Assembly: GCA_964352985.1 (NCBI GenBank)
Contig: CAYGUK010000044.1
Coordinates: 1-30,540, forward strand
DNA: 30,540 bases
From: CAYGUK01 sp964352985
Lineage (GTDB): Bacteria; Pseudomonadota; Gammaproteobacteria; JAHCLG01
Reading direction: 5' to 3'
Shown here piece by piece: positions 15,962-24,339 of this stretch; position 1 is the first letter of the stretch, and each line of letters opens with the position of its first letter. The notes under the pieces were generated by a model. That model saw only the letters and a program-made list of their open reading frames with translations. It made no database searches and was not told where the DNA came from. The translations under genes were made by a program, and so were the position numbers.

Positions 15962-17227
15962 ATGACACAAATTATTGATCGAAGATTAAATGGTAAAAAT
16001 AAAAGTGCCGATAACCGTCGACGCTTCATTCGTCGCTTCAAAAAGCAAATCAAACGTGCGGTGGAAGATGCGGTTGCAAAACGTAGCATTACCGATATTG
16101 AAAAAGGCGAAAAAGTTAATATTCCAAGTAGCGACACCAATGAACCCATGATTCATCATGATCACGGTGGTCGTCGTGAAGCAATTCATACTGGGAATAA
16201 AGAGTTTGAAACTGGTGATAAGATAGAACGCCCTGAAGGTGGTGGTCAAGGTGCCGGTAATCAAGCAAGTGACAGTGGTGAAGGTGATGATAATTTTGGT
16301 TTTGAAATCTCTCGTGAAGAATTTCTTGAATTATTCTTCGAGGATATGGCCTTACCTGATTTAATCAAAACTAAAATTACCCAAATTCCCGCTTATAAAT
16401 GGGTAAGAGCTGGTTATACAACGACAGGTGTTCCCACGAATATAAATATAATTCGTTCAATGAAAGGTGCCATTGCAAGAAGAATTTCATTAGCCGGCCC
16501 CTACAAAAGAAAGTTAAAACAAGCTGAAAGTGAATTACAAGAAGAAGAAAAAAAAACAAGCCCCTCTCAAGAAAAAATGGCCGAATTACAAGATAAAATG
16601 GTTACCCTCAAAAAGAAAATCAACGCCGTTCCTTTTATTGATGATTTTGATTTACGCTATAACAATCGCATTAAACAACCCAAACCAACAACCCAAGCGG
16701 TGATGTTTTGTTTAATGGATGTTTCAGGTTCGATGGATGAAGCAAAAAAAGATATTGCAAAACGATTTTTTATTATGCTTTACTTATTTCTAACACGTAA
16801 CTATGAAAAAATCGAAATTGTTTTTATACGACACCATACTTCTGCTAAAGAAGTTGATGAAGAAGAATTTTTTTATTCACGCGAAACTGGCGGAACTGTT
16901 GTTTCTAGCGCGCTCGAAATGATGAAAAACGTCATGCATGAACGATATCCTTCAAGTGAATGGAATATTTATGCGGCACAAGCATCAGATGGCGATAATT
17001 GGAATGCCGATTCGCCTTATTGTCATGATTTACTTATCGCAGATATCATGCCTTACGTTCAATATTTTGCTTACGTTGAAATAATGCCACGCCATCACCA
17101 AAGTTTATGGGAAGCTTATTTGAATGTCGCAAATGCATTTGCTAATTTTGCAATTCAAAAAATTGATTCCAAAGCCGATATCTATCCAGTTCTACATGAA
17201 TTATTTAAGAGGCAAGAAGCAGCATGA
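15962..17227 (+). CDS. yeaH: YeaH/YhbH family protein (DUF444, von Willebrand-like)
   Basis: 421 residues. The start FIDRRLNGKNKS-type block (here IIDRRLNGKNKSADNRRRF) and RRFKKQIKRAVEDAVAKRSI are nearly identical in pattern to E. coli YeaH. A glycine-rich linker (ERPEGGGQGAGNQ) leads to a von Willebrand A-like part with the metal-site motif CLMDVSGSMDEA and downstream RETGGTVVSSAL and QASDGDNW. The protein is a cytosolic partner of the PrkA kinase in the starvation response; its biochemical action is not known. GAGGTG precedes the ATG. Its end overlaps the next gene (ATGA). Confidence 0.95.
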   Translation: MTQIIDRRLNGKNKSADNRRRFIRRFKKQIKRAVEDAVAKRSITDIEKGEKVNIPSSDTNEPMIHHDHGGRREAIHTGNKEFETGDKIERPEGGGQGAGNQASDSGEGDDNFGFEISREEFLELFFEDMALPDLIKTKITQIPAYKWVRAGYTTTGVPTNINIIRSMKGAIARRISLAGPYKRKLKQAESELQEEEKKTSPSQEKMAELQDKMVTLKKKINAVPFIDDFDLRYNNRIKQPKPTTQAVMFCLMDVSGSMDEAKKDIAKRFFIMLYLFLTRNYEKIEIVFIRHHTSAKEVDEEEFFYSRETGGTVVSSALEMMKNVMHERYPSSEWNIYAAQASDGDNWNADSPYCHDLLIADIMPYVQYFAYVEIMPRHHQSLWEAYLNVANAFANFAIQKIDSKADIYPVLHELFKRQEAA

Positions 17228-18753
17228 AACGGAAATTGCTTTCTACTGGTTCCGAATGGACTTTTGATTTACTAAATGCCTATGACGAAGAAATTTCGCG
17301 TATTGCAAAAACCTACGGGCTTGATACTTTTCCTAATCAATTAGAAGTGATTTCAGCTGAACAAATGATGGATGCTTATGCTTCTTCAGGCATGCCATTA
17401 GGTTACCCTCACTGGTCTTATGGTAAACAATTTTTAAATGTCGAAAAAAATTATAAACGTGGTGCGATGGGATTAGCTTACGAAATTGTAATTAACTCCA
17501 ATCCTTGTATCTCCTATTTAATGGAAGAAAATACTATTGCCATGCAAGCATTAGTTATTGCGCATGCGTGTTATGGTCATAATTCCTTTTTTAAAGGCAA
17601 TTATTTATTTCAAATTTGGACTAATCCCGAATCAATCATCGACTATTTATTATTTGCAAAAAATTATATCCATGAATGCGAACAAAAATATGGCGTCGAT
17701 GCCGTGGAAGAAGTGTTAGATGCTTGTCATGCGCTCAGTAATTATGGGGTAGACAGATATAAACATCCGCCTAAATTATCATTAGCTGAAGAAAAAGCAA
17801 GACAAAAATCTAGAGAGGAATATCTACAATCTCAAGTCAATGATTTATGGCGCACTATTCCTAAAAGAGAAAAAACAGCTAACGAAATCGCGGATGAAAA
17901 ACGTTTTCCACAAGAACCGCAAGAAAACATTTTATATTTTATTGAAAAACGCGCACCTTTATTAGAACCTTGGCAACGTGAAATTGTTCGTATTGTCCGG
18001 AAAATCGCACAATATTTTTATCCTCAACGCCAAACTAAAGTGATGAATGAAGGATGGGCAACGTTTTGGCATTATCGTATTACTAATGATTTATATGATG
18101 AAGGCCTAGTCTCTGATGAATTTATGATTGAAAATCTTGCCTCACATACGAATGTTATTTTTCAACCTGGTTTTGATTCACCCTATTATTCTGGACTCAA
18201 TCCCTATACCTTGGGTTATCATATGTGGACGGATATCCGCCGCATTTGTGAAAATCCAACGGAAGAAGATAAATATTGGTTTCAAAATATTGCCGGCGCA
18301 GACTGGATTTCAACACTCGACTTTGCGATGCGCAATTTCAAAGATGAAAGTTTTGTCGCGCAATATTTATCACCTAAAATTATCCGCGAATTAAAATTAT
18401 TTACTGTGTTAGATGATGATGAAAATAATTTTCTAGAAATTTCCGCCATTCATAATGAAGAGGGTTATCGCCATGTGAGAACGGCGTTAGCCGAACAATA
18501 TAATCTCGGCGCAAATGAGCCTAATATTGAAGTCTATAATGTTGATATCCGAGGCGATCGGTCTTTAACATTACGCCATAAACAATTTAATCGTAAACCG
18601 TTAGCCGAAGGTGCCGCGAAAGAAGTCTTAAAACACCTTTATCGTTTGTGGGGTTTTACCGTTCGGTTAGAAACCCTCGATAAACATGACAAAGTGATCA
18701 ATACTATCGAAATCCCAGAGAAAGAAATTCATCTCGATATCAAGACAGATTAG
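17224..18753 (+). CDS. ycgB: SpoVR family protein (YcgB)
   Basis: 509 residues, matching E. coli YcgB (510). Typical features are the conserved PHWSYGKQF block near the N-terminus, the central IVRKIAQYFYPQRQTKVMNEGWATFWHY-type stretch and the histidine/glutamate-rich positions conserved in SpoVR proteins. The name comes from Bacillus SpoVR (spore cortex); in proteobacteria the role is part of the PrkA-YeaH stress unit and remains undefined. The ATG overlaps the yeaH stop by four bases, so translation is coupled. A weak hairpin follows the stop codon. Confidence 0.95.
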   Translation: MKRKLLSTGSEWTFDLLNAYDEEISRIAKTYGLDTFPNQLEVISAEQMMDAYASSGMPLGYPHWSYGKQFLNVEKNYKRGAMGLAYEIVINSNPCISYLMEENTIAMQALVIAHACYGHNSFFKGNYLFQIWTNPESIIDYLLFAKNYIHECEQKYGVDAVEEVLDACHALSNYGVDRYKHPPKLSLAEEKARQKSREEYLQSQVNDLWRTIPKREKTANEIADEKRFPQEPQENILYFIEKRAPLLEPWQREIVRIVRKIAQYFYPQRQTKVMNEGWATFWHYRITNDLYDEGLVSDEFMIENLASHTNVIFQPGFDSPYYSGLNPYTLGYHMWTDIRRICENPTEEDKYWFQNIAGADWISTLDFAMRNFKDESFVAQYLSPKIIRELKLFTVLDDDENNFLEISAIHNEEGYRHVRTALAEQYNLGANEPNIEVYNVDIRGDRSLTLRHKQFNRKPLAEGAAKEVLKHLYRLWGFTVRLETLDKHDKVINTIEIPEKEIHLDIKTD

Positions 18754-18780
18754 AAAGAATTTGCTAGCATAGTCTTTCTA
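18751..18780 (+). terminator. Weak AT-rich hairpin after ycgB
   Basis: TAGAAAGA (18751-18758, beginning with the stop codon) and TCTTTCTA (18773-18780) pair perfectly and are followed by TTTATTT. The stem is AT-rich, so termination may be partial and the lipoprotein gene 20 bases on could be read through. Confidence 0.45.
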
Positions 18781-18799
18781 TTTATTTGGGAAAATTTTC

Positions 18800-19147
18800 A
18801 TGAAATATTTATTAATCATCCTATTGGCTTTAAGCCTTGGCGCTTGCGCTAGCGAAGCCGTCTTTAATCCGCCCGCTCTGCCAACCACACATCTCAAAAA
18901 ACATGCGCCTGTTTCCATTTACGGCACTGGCTCTTGCTTTAATACACTGATGACAAAAATGTATATGCGAGATCATAAAATTCCTTATCATTATTATAGT
19001 GTCACATCATCCGATAAAGGCATGGCTTATTACAGCAAAATAGGCGCGCCAGGTGTGCCCGTGATCACTATCGGACATAAGCAAATTATTGGTTATAATA
19101 CTGATCAAATTAAACAAGCTTTGTTAGAAGCAGGCTATACGGTTTAA
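18800..19147 (+). CDS. Glutaredoxin-like lipoprotein
   Basis: 115 residues. The N-terminus is a lipoprotein signal with lipobox LGAC (lipidated Cys16). The mature part has a glutaredoxin-like thioredoxin fold: beta strand VSIYGTGSC, then Cys46, the cis-proline loop GVPVITIG (Pro87) and IIGYNTDQIKQALLEAGY. Glutaredoxins usually have CPYC or CGFS; here the motif is GSCFNT, with one cysteine in the active-site position and threonine in the second, so it would be monothiol or a binding rather than a redox protein. Being lipid-anchored in the envelope, it cannot use cytosolic glutathione reductase directly. It follows the prkA operon in the same direction; a functional link is unproven. GGGA precedes the ATG by about 10 bases. 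Confidence 0.8.
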   Translation: MKYLLIILLALSLGACASEAVFNPPALPTTHLKKHAPVSIYGTGSCFNTLMTKMYMRDHKIPYHYYSVTSSDKGMAYYSKIGAPGVPVITIGHKQIIGYNTDQIKQALLEAGYTV

Positions 19148-19154
19148 TATTATT

Positions 19155-19184
19155 ATACCCTGTGGATCCTAATCCACAGGGTAT
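19155..19184. terminator. Strong hairpin between convergent genes
   Basis: ATACCCTGTGGAT (19155-19167) and ATCCACAGGGTAT (19172-19184) form a perfect 13-base stem with a four-base loop. No T-run follows on either strand, but its place between convergent genes suits a shared transcription stop. Confidence 0.6.
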
Positions 19185-19206
19185 CTAAAATTAATCACAT
19201 AAAATG

Positions 19207-21096
19207 TCACTTCGTTTTAGCCAATATAATTTTAGTTACATGCATCTTACGGTCTTTTGGCTTTGGTTTATTAGCCATATCATTCTCAAGTTTAAAAAAA
19301 CTACTTAACGAATGCTGATGATTGCCAGAACTAGAAATTAATTCTGTTGTTTTTCTAAGGCGTTGTTGTTTAGTTTGTAAGGAATTAAAATTATTCTCTC
19401 GAATATTCCACGCATTTAAAGTAAAATTTATCTTATCTATTTTCTTGTAAGCTTTTTCATCTATATAGTTATTTTCACGATTTAAAAATTCAATTATATT
19501 TTCAAAGTTATATAAGTTAATTAAAATAAATAAAAGCAAAAATGCTCGGCTCAATCCTGATTTACCATGTCGAATACCCTGATGGTGACAAGCCCAGTTA
19601 ATATAATCAACCGTACCTTGAATTAGAATTGAGCTTAATTTAGTAACTTCGTCATCTTTGAATTGTTCTACATAACGAGCTTCTTCATTTTTCTTTTGTT
19701 CTTTTTCAACATCGGGTTGTAACTTCATTTTTAGCGTTTCTTTACATTGCGGACTTGCAACTTGTTCTGGAATATCAATTAATTCTTTGTAAAATAATTC
19801 CTCAGCGCTTCTACAAAATTGTTCCGGCTTATTTTTTTTGATGACGTTACTTAAACATAAATTAATAACATGCTCATTTTCATTTGTACTAATCTCCTGC
19901 AACTTAACAATAAAATGTAACGTAGGCGTAATATCACTAATAACAATTCGATATTTCGATTCTGGTATTAACAAACTCATCATAATATATAATACTAGCA
20001 ACCTTAATGGGTCATCATTAAAGTCTTTTAATTTTTCCATGAAATCATTATATTCTTCTAAATAAGCAGCGATAAAACCCGCAAAAGCGGTTTTATATTT
20101 TGTCCGTTGAACAGTGTTTTTATTTATTAAATTTAATTTAATTCTAAATATACTATTTAAGTGATGACGGATTTTGATAAAAAAATCTCTTAAAATTATG
20201 TCATTTTTCGATAAAAATCTTAATATAAGTTGTCCAAAAGCATAGGCATCACGTTGACTTGACCCATATAAATTAATTCTATTTTCGCCTTTCAATAAAT
20301 TAAAATGGTCCGGTGATAAATAACAAGGTGTAAAATGTCCTTGCCAAATATCGCTGCGAGGCCAATCTATAATTTCAACTTGAGCATTTTCATTTGCAGA
20401 AAAAAGTATATTTTCAAGTTTTAAATCTCCATGATATCGTTTTTCAGAATGAAATTTTGACAGTTTGGATGCAATGTTCGCTAGCAGCTTAAAAATAATA
20501 TAATTGGTATCTTGAATTATATCATTCGAAAACAGGGTCGTTAATTCCATACCATTATAAAATGGCTGTATTTCAACCGGACATGCATGTTTATTTAATA
20601 GTTCTGCATGAGGATAACGAATCGCATATTTTTGTGCGAGTCTTAATTTATTTTCTGAAATATTTAATTTTATTCTTGCTAATACAGTACATTCGCCACC
20701 CAATCTTATTGGCGTTTGCAAAATATTATTCCTAGTTAAGTGATCATGATTAAAAGGTAATTCTTCTATATAAACACTAGGTTCTATATCATCCTGCTCT
20801 TTAGCTATGATCACTTTAAACGGCAAAATAAAAGTAGGATTAAGCTCAAATAATTTATATAAGTTAACATTACTTGGAATATTTAGATTGTTGCAATCAA
20901 AAAAAACAAAACTGAAGTCGTCATCCAAGTTATATTTCTTCAGGTCCTCCTTTAATGCAATAAAAAATTCGATAATATCAGTTTTATATAAAAGATTTTC
21001 TAAATAGTAGACCGTATTAGTCTCTATTCCTGATAATATCTCGAGAATTTGATTATTGGAATTTGATGGGTTATTTGAAGCTATATTACTGAGCAT
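19207..21096 (-). CDS. Eukaryotic-like protein kinase, candidate secreted effector
   Basis: 629 residues. Kinase motifs occur in order: a glycine-poor loop (RLGGECTVLARIKL, about 131-144), YAIR (157-160, where VAxK is usual, so the lysine would be arginine), the catalytic loop YHGDLKLENILF (Asp224, Asn229), IIDWP (241-245, in the DFG position with Asp244), a TPCYLSPDHF block (256-265, like the APE segment) and QRDAYAFGQLI (Asp283). The flanking 120 N-terminal and 330 C-terminal residues are not recognised. There is no signal peptide. In an organism with an IcmD-like protein, such a kinase is a plausible type IV effector acting in the host, but no secretion signal was proven. It lies alone downstream of the adenylation gene; no good ribosome site precedes the ATG. 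Confidence 0.78.
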   Translation of the reverse strand: MLSNIASNNPSNSNNQILEILSGIETNTVYYLENLLYKTDIIEFFIALKEDLKKYNLDDDFSFVFFDCNNLNIPSNVNLYKLFELNPTFILPFKVIIAKEQDDIEPSVYIEELPFNHDHLTRNNILQTPIRLGGECTVLARIKLNISENKLRLAQKYAIRYPHAELLNKHACPVEIQPFYNGMELTTLFSNDIIQDTNYIIFKLLANIASKLSKFHSEKRYHGDLKLENILFSANENAQVEIIDWPRSDIWQGHFTPCYLSPDHFNLLKGENRINLYGSSQRDAYAFGQLILRFLSKNDIILRDFFIKIRHHLNSIFRIKLNLINKNTVQRTKYKTAFAGFIAAYLEEYNDFMEKLKDFNDDPLRLLVLYIMMSLLIPESKYRIVISDITPTLHFIVKLQEISTNENEHVINLCLSNVIKKNKPEQFCRSAEELFYKELIDIPEQVASPQCKETLKMKLQPDVEKEQKKNEEARYVEQFKDDEVTKLSSILIQGTVDYINWACHHQGIRHGKSGLSRAFLLLFILINLYNFENIIEFLNRENNYIDEKAYKKIDKINFTLNAWNIRENNFNSLQTKQQRLRKTTELISSSGNHQHSLSSFFKLENDMANKPKPKDRKMHVTKIILAKTK

Positions 21097-21215
21097 ATTT
21101 AAAAGACCATTTTGATTGATCTTTACATAGTTGCTAAATAATTTTTATACTAAAAAAATACGTGCTTTAGAGTTTTAACGTTTGTAAGCATTGAATAAAA
21201 CAGTATACTTATGGT

Positions 21216-22757
21216 TTAAACAGTGTTTGCTAAAGTAAGCCTGTCAACTTTGCCATTTTGATTGTAAGGAAGCTTATCAAGGATTATAAACTTATTTGGA
21301 ATGAGATAACTCGGTAATAAAGTTTTTAACGTGGCTTTGATTTCCATAGCGACTCGTTTTGGTTTGACTAGAAACGCAATTATATCTTGTCCCAGATTGT
21401 TACTATCTGGCACCGCAAGTACAATAACTTCTTCTGCCAAACTTGCAATTTTGCATTGATATTCGATTTCTTCTAATTCAACTCGCACACCATGGATTTT
21501 ACATTGATTATCGATACGGCCGATATAGAAATAATCCCCTTCTTCATCGCAATAACATAAATCGCCACTTCGATACCAATTTGAATTTTTTCTAGTTTTA
21601 AATTTTTTTGAAATAAATTTTTCTTGGTTTAATTTATCTCGGTTCCAATAGCCTGGTGACACTTGAGGTCCAGCGATTAATAATTCTCCGGGCTGACCAT
21701 TTGGCACGGGTTTAAATTCGTCATCAACAACGATAAATTCCATTGCATCAATAGGCTGACCAATACTGATAATTGCTTTATAGTTTTTACTATTTCCATC
21801 CGGCTTGACGGGATATAAACTACAACTTACTGTCGCTTCAGTCGGACCATATAAATTTTCTATTCGACTATTTGGTGCCGCAATTTGCCATTTTTTAGCG
21901 TCGTCTACTCGAAAAACATCGCCGACGAATAAACTCAATCTTAAACTCGGGAAATTATTTTCCTTCAACATATTAAGTTTACTCATCCAATTGATCACAT
22001 TCGGGATCCCATACCACACTGTAATAGCATGTTTTTTTATAAAATGACCCGGCGCCATTTTTTCTTTTTCTGGAATGACGTATAAACATCCACCACTAAA
22101 CCATGCCAGGCTATACTCAAACACGCTTGCGTCAAATGATAAAGAAGCCCAGTTTGCAAACTTATCTACATGGCTAAATTGATAATAACTTTTCATTGTA
22201 GACATAAACCAATGTAAATTTTGCGCTGTAATTAACACACCTTTTGGTTGTCCAGTACTACCCGAAGTATATCTAATATAAACTAAATCACTATGCTTAA
22301 GTGGTTTCGGTGAAAAATTAGTACAAATTTTTAGACATCCCAATGTCACTAATTTTTGATCAGTATTTTTTTTAACATTTGGCGCAATGAGCAAAAATTT
22401 ATTTTCGTTAAATTTTGTGAGTTGCCGAATATCACCAATAATAGCCTGACTCTCACTGTCTTTTATCATTTCTTCGATTCTTTGCATAGGCTCATCTGCG
22501 CGTATAGGCACATAACAAACCCCCGCATAGTGACAAGCTAACATACCAACATAGCTATCTAAATTAACTCTAGTTAATATGCTAATGCGTTGCAAATTTT
22601 GCTTTATAAAATAATTTGCTAAGGTAGACGCTTGCAGATGTAAATCCTCATAAGAGTATAAATGATTCTCAATCATTAAAGCGGGTGATAATGGGGCTTC
22701 ATTTACAACTTGAAAAAACTGATATGCTAAATTTATATTTTCGACAACTTTACCCAT
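21216..22757 (-). CDS. Stand-alone amino-acid adenylation enzyme (DltA-like)
   Basis: 513 residues, a full adenylation domain without fused carrier or condensation domains. Core motifs, numbered from the chosen ATG: YTSGSTGQPKGV (A3, 163-174), SFDASVFE (A4, Asp209, the residue that usually binds an amino acid's amino group), NLYGPTEATV (A5, about 301-310), YRSGDL (A7, 395-400), GRIDNQCKIHGVRVELEEIE (A8) and NGKVDR with catalytic Lys503 (A10). Family enzymes make an aminoacyl-AMP and load it on a carrier thiol; DltA does so with D-alanine. The free-standing carrier gene at 24340-24594 is the obvious partner. A TTG four codons upstream is open; neither start has a strong ribosome site. Which amino acid is used cannot be read reliably. 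Confidence 0.9.
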   Translation of the reverse strand: MGKVVENINLAYQFFQVVNEAPLSPALMIENHLYSYEDLHLQASTLANYFIKQNLQRISILTRVNLDSYVGMLACHYAGVCYVPIRADEPMQRIEEMIKDSESQAIIGDIRQLTKFNENKFLLIAPNVKKNTDQKLVTLGCLKICTNFSPKPLKHSDLVYIRYTSGSTGQPKGVLITAQNLHWFMSTMKSYYQFSHVDKFANWASLSFDASVFEYSLAWFSGGCLYVIPEKEKMAPGHFIKKHAITVWYGIPNVINWMSKLNMLKENNFPSLRLSLFVGDVFRVDDAKKWQIAAPNSRIENLYGPTEATVSCSLYPVKPDGNSKNYKAIISIGQPIDAMEFIVVDDEFKPVPNGQPGELLIAGPQVSPGYWNRDKLNQEKFISKKFKTRKNSNWYRSGDLCYCDEEGDYFYIGRIDNQCKIHGVRVELEEIEYQCKIASLAEEVIVLAVPDSNNLGQDIIAFLVKPKRVAMEIKATLKTLLPSYLIPNKFIILDKLPYNQNGKVDRLTLANTV

Positions 22758-22804
22758 CTTTTTAACCAATCCGTTAGTCTACTTGATTTTAATTTATTCA
22801 AAAT

Positions 22805-22838
22805 AAAAAAAAAAGCAAGCTGACAACTTGCTTTTTTC
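22805..22838 (-). terminator. Terminator after the first four-cysteine protein gene
   Basis: AAGCAAG (22813-22819) and CTTGCTT (22827-22833) form a stem flanked by A-runs and T-runs on both sides. On the reverse strand ten T follow the stem, a good intrinsic terminator. It separates this gene from the adenylation gene, which starts about 50 bases further on and may rely on read-through or a promoter overlapping the T-run. Confidence 0.75.
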
Positions 22839-22861
22839 ATAAAAAACTGTGGGATTGCTAA

Positions 22862-23347
22862 TTAAAATACGCCCTGACCTTTGGTTACATTTAATTCGTA
22901 TTTTGATGCGCCAGGTACAGAACTAGCCACAGCCTTCGCAGTAACGAATAAGACTAAACCATGACCAGCTGATGCAGTCACTTTACTAAGATCAAAAGTT
23001 AAAGGTGTATTAGTATAGAATGGTGAATCCGTGTTAAAAACAAGACTTTGTAAGGTTCCTGCACAACTACTATCATCAGGTGCCCAAAAATTTGGACTGC
23101 GCTCATCAGGAGAAACTGAACCAGTTGAATAGCAACTTTGGCCTTTAGAAGTATTTAAAACTGCATTGACACTATCACCACCACCATCAGTAAAACTTGT
23201 GTTATTATAAATTGTAAAATTAATGCAATTTGCAGCAAGTGGTCCAGTAGTAGGACAATAACTAGAAGCAAAAACTGTTCCTGAAGTAGCGAGTAATGCA
23301 ACTACCAATACTTTTTTTAAGGAAAACTGGTTTGGATTTAATTTCAT
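22862..23347 (-). CDS. Exported four-cysteine protein, paralogue 1
   Basis: 161 residues, family not recognised. A Sec signal peptide (KKVLVVALLATSGTVFA) is followed by a mature part of about 134 residues with four cysteines (31, 41, 72, 95), enough for two disulfides. It shares with the gene at 23642-24199 the N-terminal pattern Y(x)CP…NC, a C(Y/F)S segment and the motif APDDSSCAG (here 89-97). No lipobox and no C-terminal anchor are visible. GGAG stands 9 bases before the ATG, and a shared 14-base promoter-region element lies 55 bases upstream. The gene has its own terminator. Its place inside a Dlt-like gene set suggests it is a target or a partner of that system; this is inference. Confidence 0.75.
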   Translation of the reverse strand: MKLNPNQFSLKKVLVVALLATSGTVFASSYCPTTGPLAANCINFTIYNNTSFTDGGGDSVNAVLNTSKGQSCYSTGSVSPDERSPNFWAPDDSSCAGTLQSLVFNTDSPFYTNTPLTFDLSKVTASAGHGLVLFVTAKAVASSVPGASKYELNVTKGQGVF

Positions 23348-23401
23348 TTAGTTCGTCTCCAAGGTGTTAGTCAATATTTGATATTCTATGTTTAAATCTT
23401 G

Positions 23402-23415
23402 AATTATAATCAAGA
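23402..23415 (-). promoter_or_regulatory. Shared promoter element, copy 1
   Basis: On the reverse strand this reads TCTTGATTATAATT, containing a perfect TATAAT about 55 bases before the ATG. The same element with one changed base precedes the paralogous gene. No strong -35 is visible. The 294-base stretch between the two paralogues (23348-23641) holds only this element and the terminator of paralogue 2. Confidence 0.5.
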
Positions 23416-23583
23416 CTCTTATGTCCTTGAAAGAAAAATACTATCCGTGAAAAAACAATGTTATGATATATTCTGATCTGATACTATACTAGTTTTAGTG
23501 TATTCTATCGTAATTTATTGCTAAATTCAATGTAAAAAAACACTCGGAATATAAGTAGATAATCTGTAATATTTTTGCTAAGC

Positions 23584-23616
23584 AAAAAAAACCAGCTTTT
23601 CATCGCTGGTTTTTTT
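23584..23616 (-). terminator. Terminator after the second four-cysteine protein gene
   Basis: AACCAGC (23590-23596) and GCTGGTT (23605-23611) form a stem with an 8-base loop, framed by A-runs and T-runs, so it can stop transcription in both directions. It lies 25 bases after the stop codon of the reverse-strand gene. Confidence 0.85.
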
Positions 23617-23641
23617 ATAACACAAACATCTAAAAATAAGA

Positions 23642-24199
23642 TTATTGCTCTACAAAATCAGAATAACCGCCTACAGTAATTTGATGCAAATCTCCACCAC
23701 CGCCAGCTTTTTTATCAGGAATTAAAGTGGCATTAATACCAATTAAGTTATTTCTTTTAGGTTGTGTCCACCAAGTATCACTTAAGTTATAACTAGTTTC
23801 ATTAAAAAATGCTGATGCAGGGTATTGGCTATCATCAATTACAACCGTGATACTAGTAATATCTCCTTTACAGTTCGAGTCATCTGGTGCGGTAAAATTC
23901 ACTACACTTGCGGTTGCATCTGAATCTCCAGTTGGATTTACTTGTGCTGCAGGCATTTTAATCGAAAAACATGGGTTTGAACCTTGTTTAGTTGTTCTGA
24001 CTTCTATTGTCACAGGATAGTAAATCTTTTGGCCCAAATTTGTTGCATAAAGATCGTTATTAATAGTGTATTGTTTGCAGTTCGGCACTTCTGAAACCGG
24101 TGGGCAATCATATTGGCCAGCATAAATCAATTTAGGAATAAATAATAAGACAGTTAACAAAGGGATAAACAAAATAATTAAATTATTGTATATTTTCAT
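23642..24199 (-). CDS. Exported four-cysteine protein, paralogue 2
   Basis: 185 residues from the ATG with GGAG 6-7 bases upstream; a TTG four codons earlier contains that ribosome site and is rejected. A long signal peptide (hydrophobic residues about 7-24, cut near IYAG) precedes a mature part with four cysteines (32, 41, 77, 110). The patterns DCPPVSEVPNC, NPCFSI and FTAPDDSNCKGD match those of the neighbouring paralogue, while the C-terminal half diverges and includes a glycine run (KAGGGGDL). Its family is unknown to me. It follows the carrier gene by 143 bases with its own likely promoter but may also be read from the MBOAT-carrier transcript. Confidence 0.75.
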   Translation of the reverse strand: MKIYNNLIILFIPLLTVLLFIPKLIYAGQYDCPPVSEVPNCKQYTINNDLYATNLGQKIYYPVTIEVRTTKQGSNPCFSIKMPAAQVNPTGDSDATASVVNFTAPDDSNCKGDITSITVVIDDSQYPASAFFNETSYNLSDTWWTQPKRNNLIGINATLIPDKKAGGGGDLHQITVGGYSDFVEQ

Positions 24200-24237
24200 A
24201 TTCTTCTCCAAGTTCGATTTTATTACCTCTATAATAA

Positions 24238-24251
24238 AATTATAGTCAAGA
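24238..24251 (-). promoter_or_regulatory. Shared promoter element, copy 2
   Basis: On the reverse strand this reads TCTTGACTATAATT, differing by one base from the element before paralogue 1. Its TATAAT is about 40 bases before the ATG of paralogue 2. Confidence 0.5.
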
Positions 24252-24339
24252 ATATTAGATTTGCTTGCTACTACTATTATAATTTCATTTTATTTTATTA
24301 AAAAGATCAGAAACTTATAGCATTATCGATAAATTTCAA

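Noticed and set aside
15531..16559. Reverse frames inside prkA and yeaH
   Set aside because: Shadows of highly conserved genes; no independent signals.
21216..22757. Part of a non-ribosomal peptide synthetase or siderophore cluster
   Set aside because: No condensation, thioesterase or further adenylation domains are nearby; the carrier-MBOAT pair fits a Dlt-like use better.
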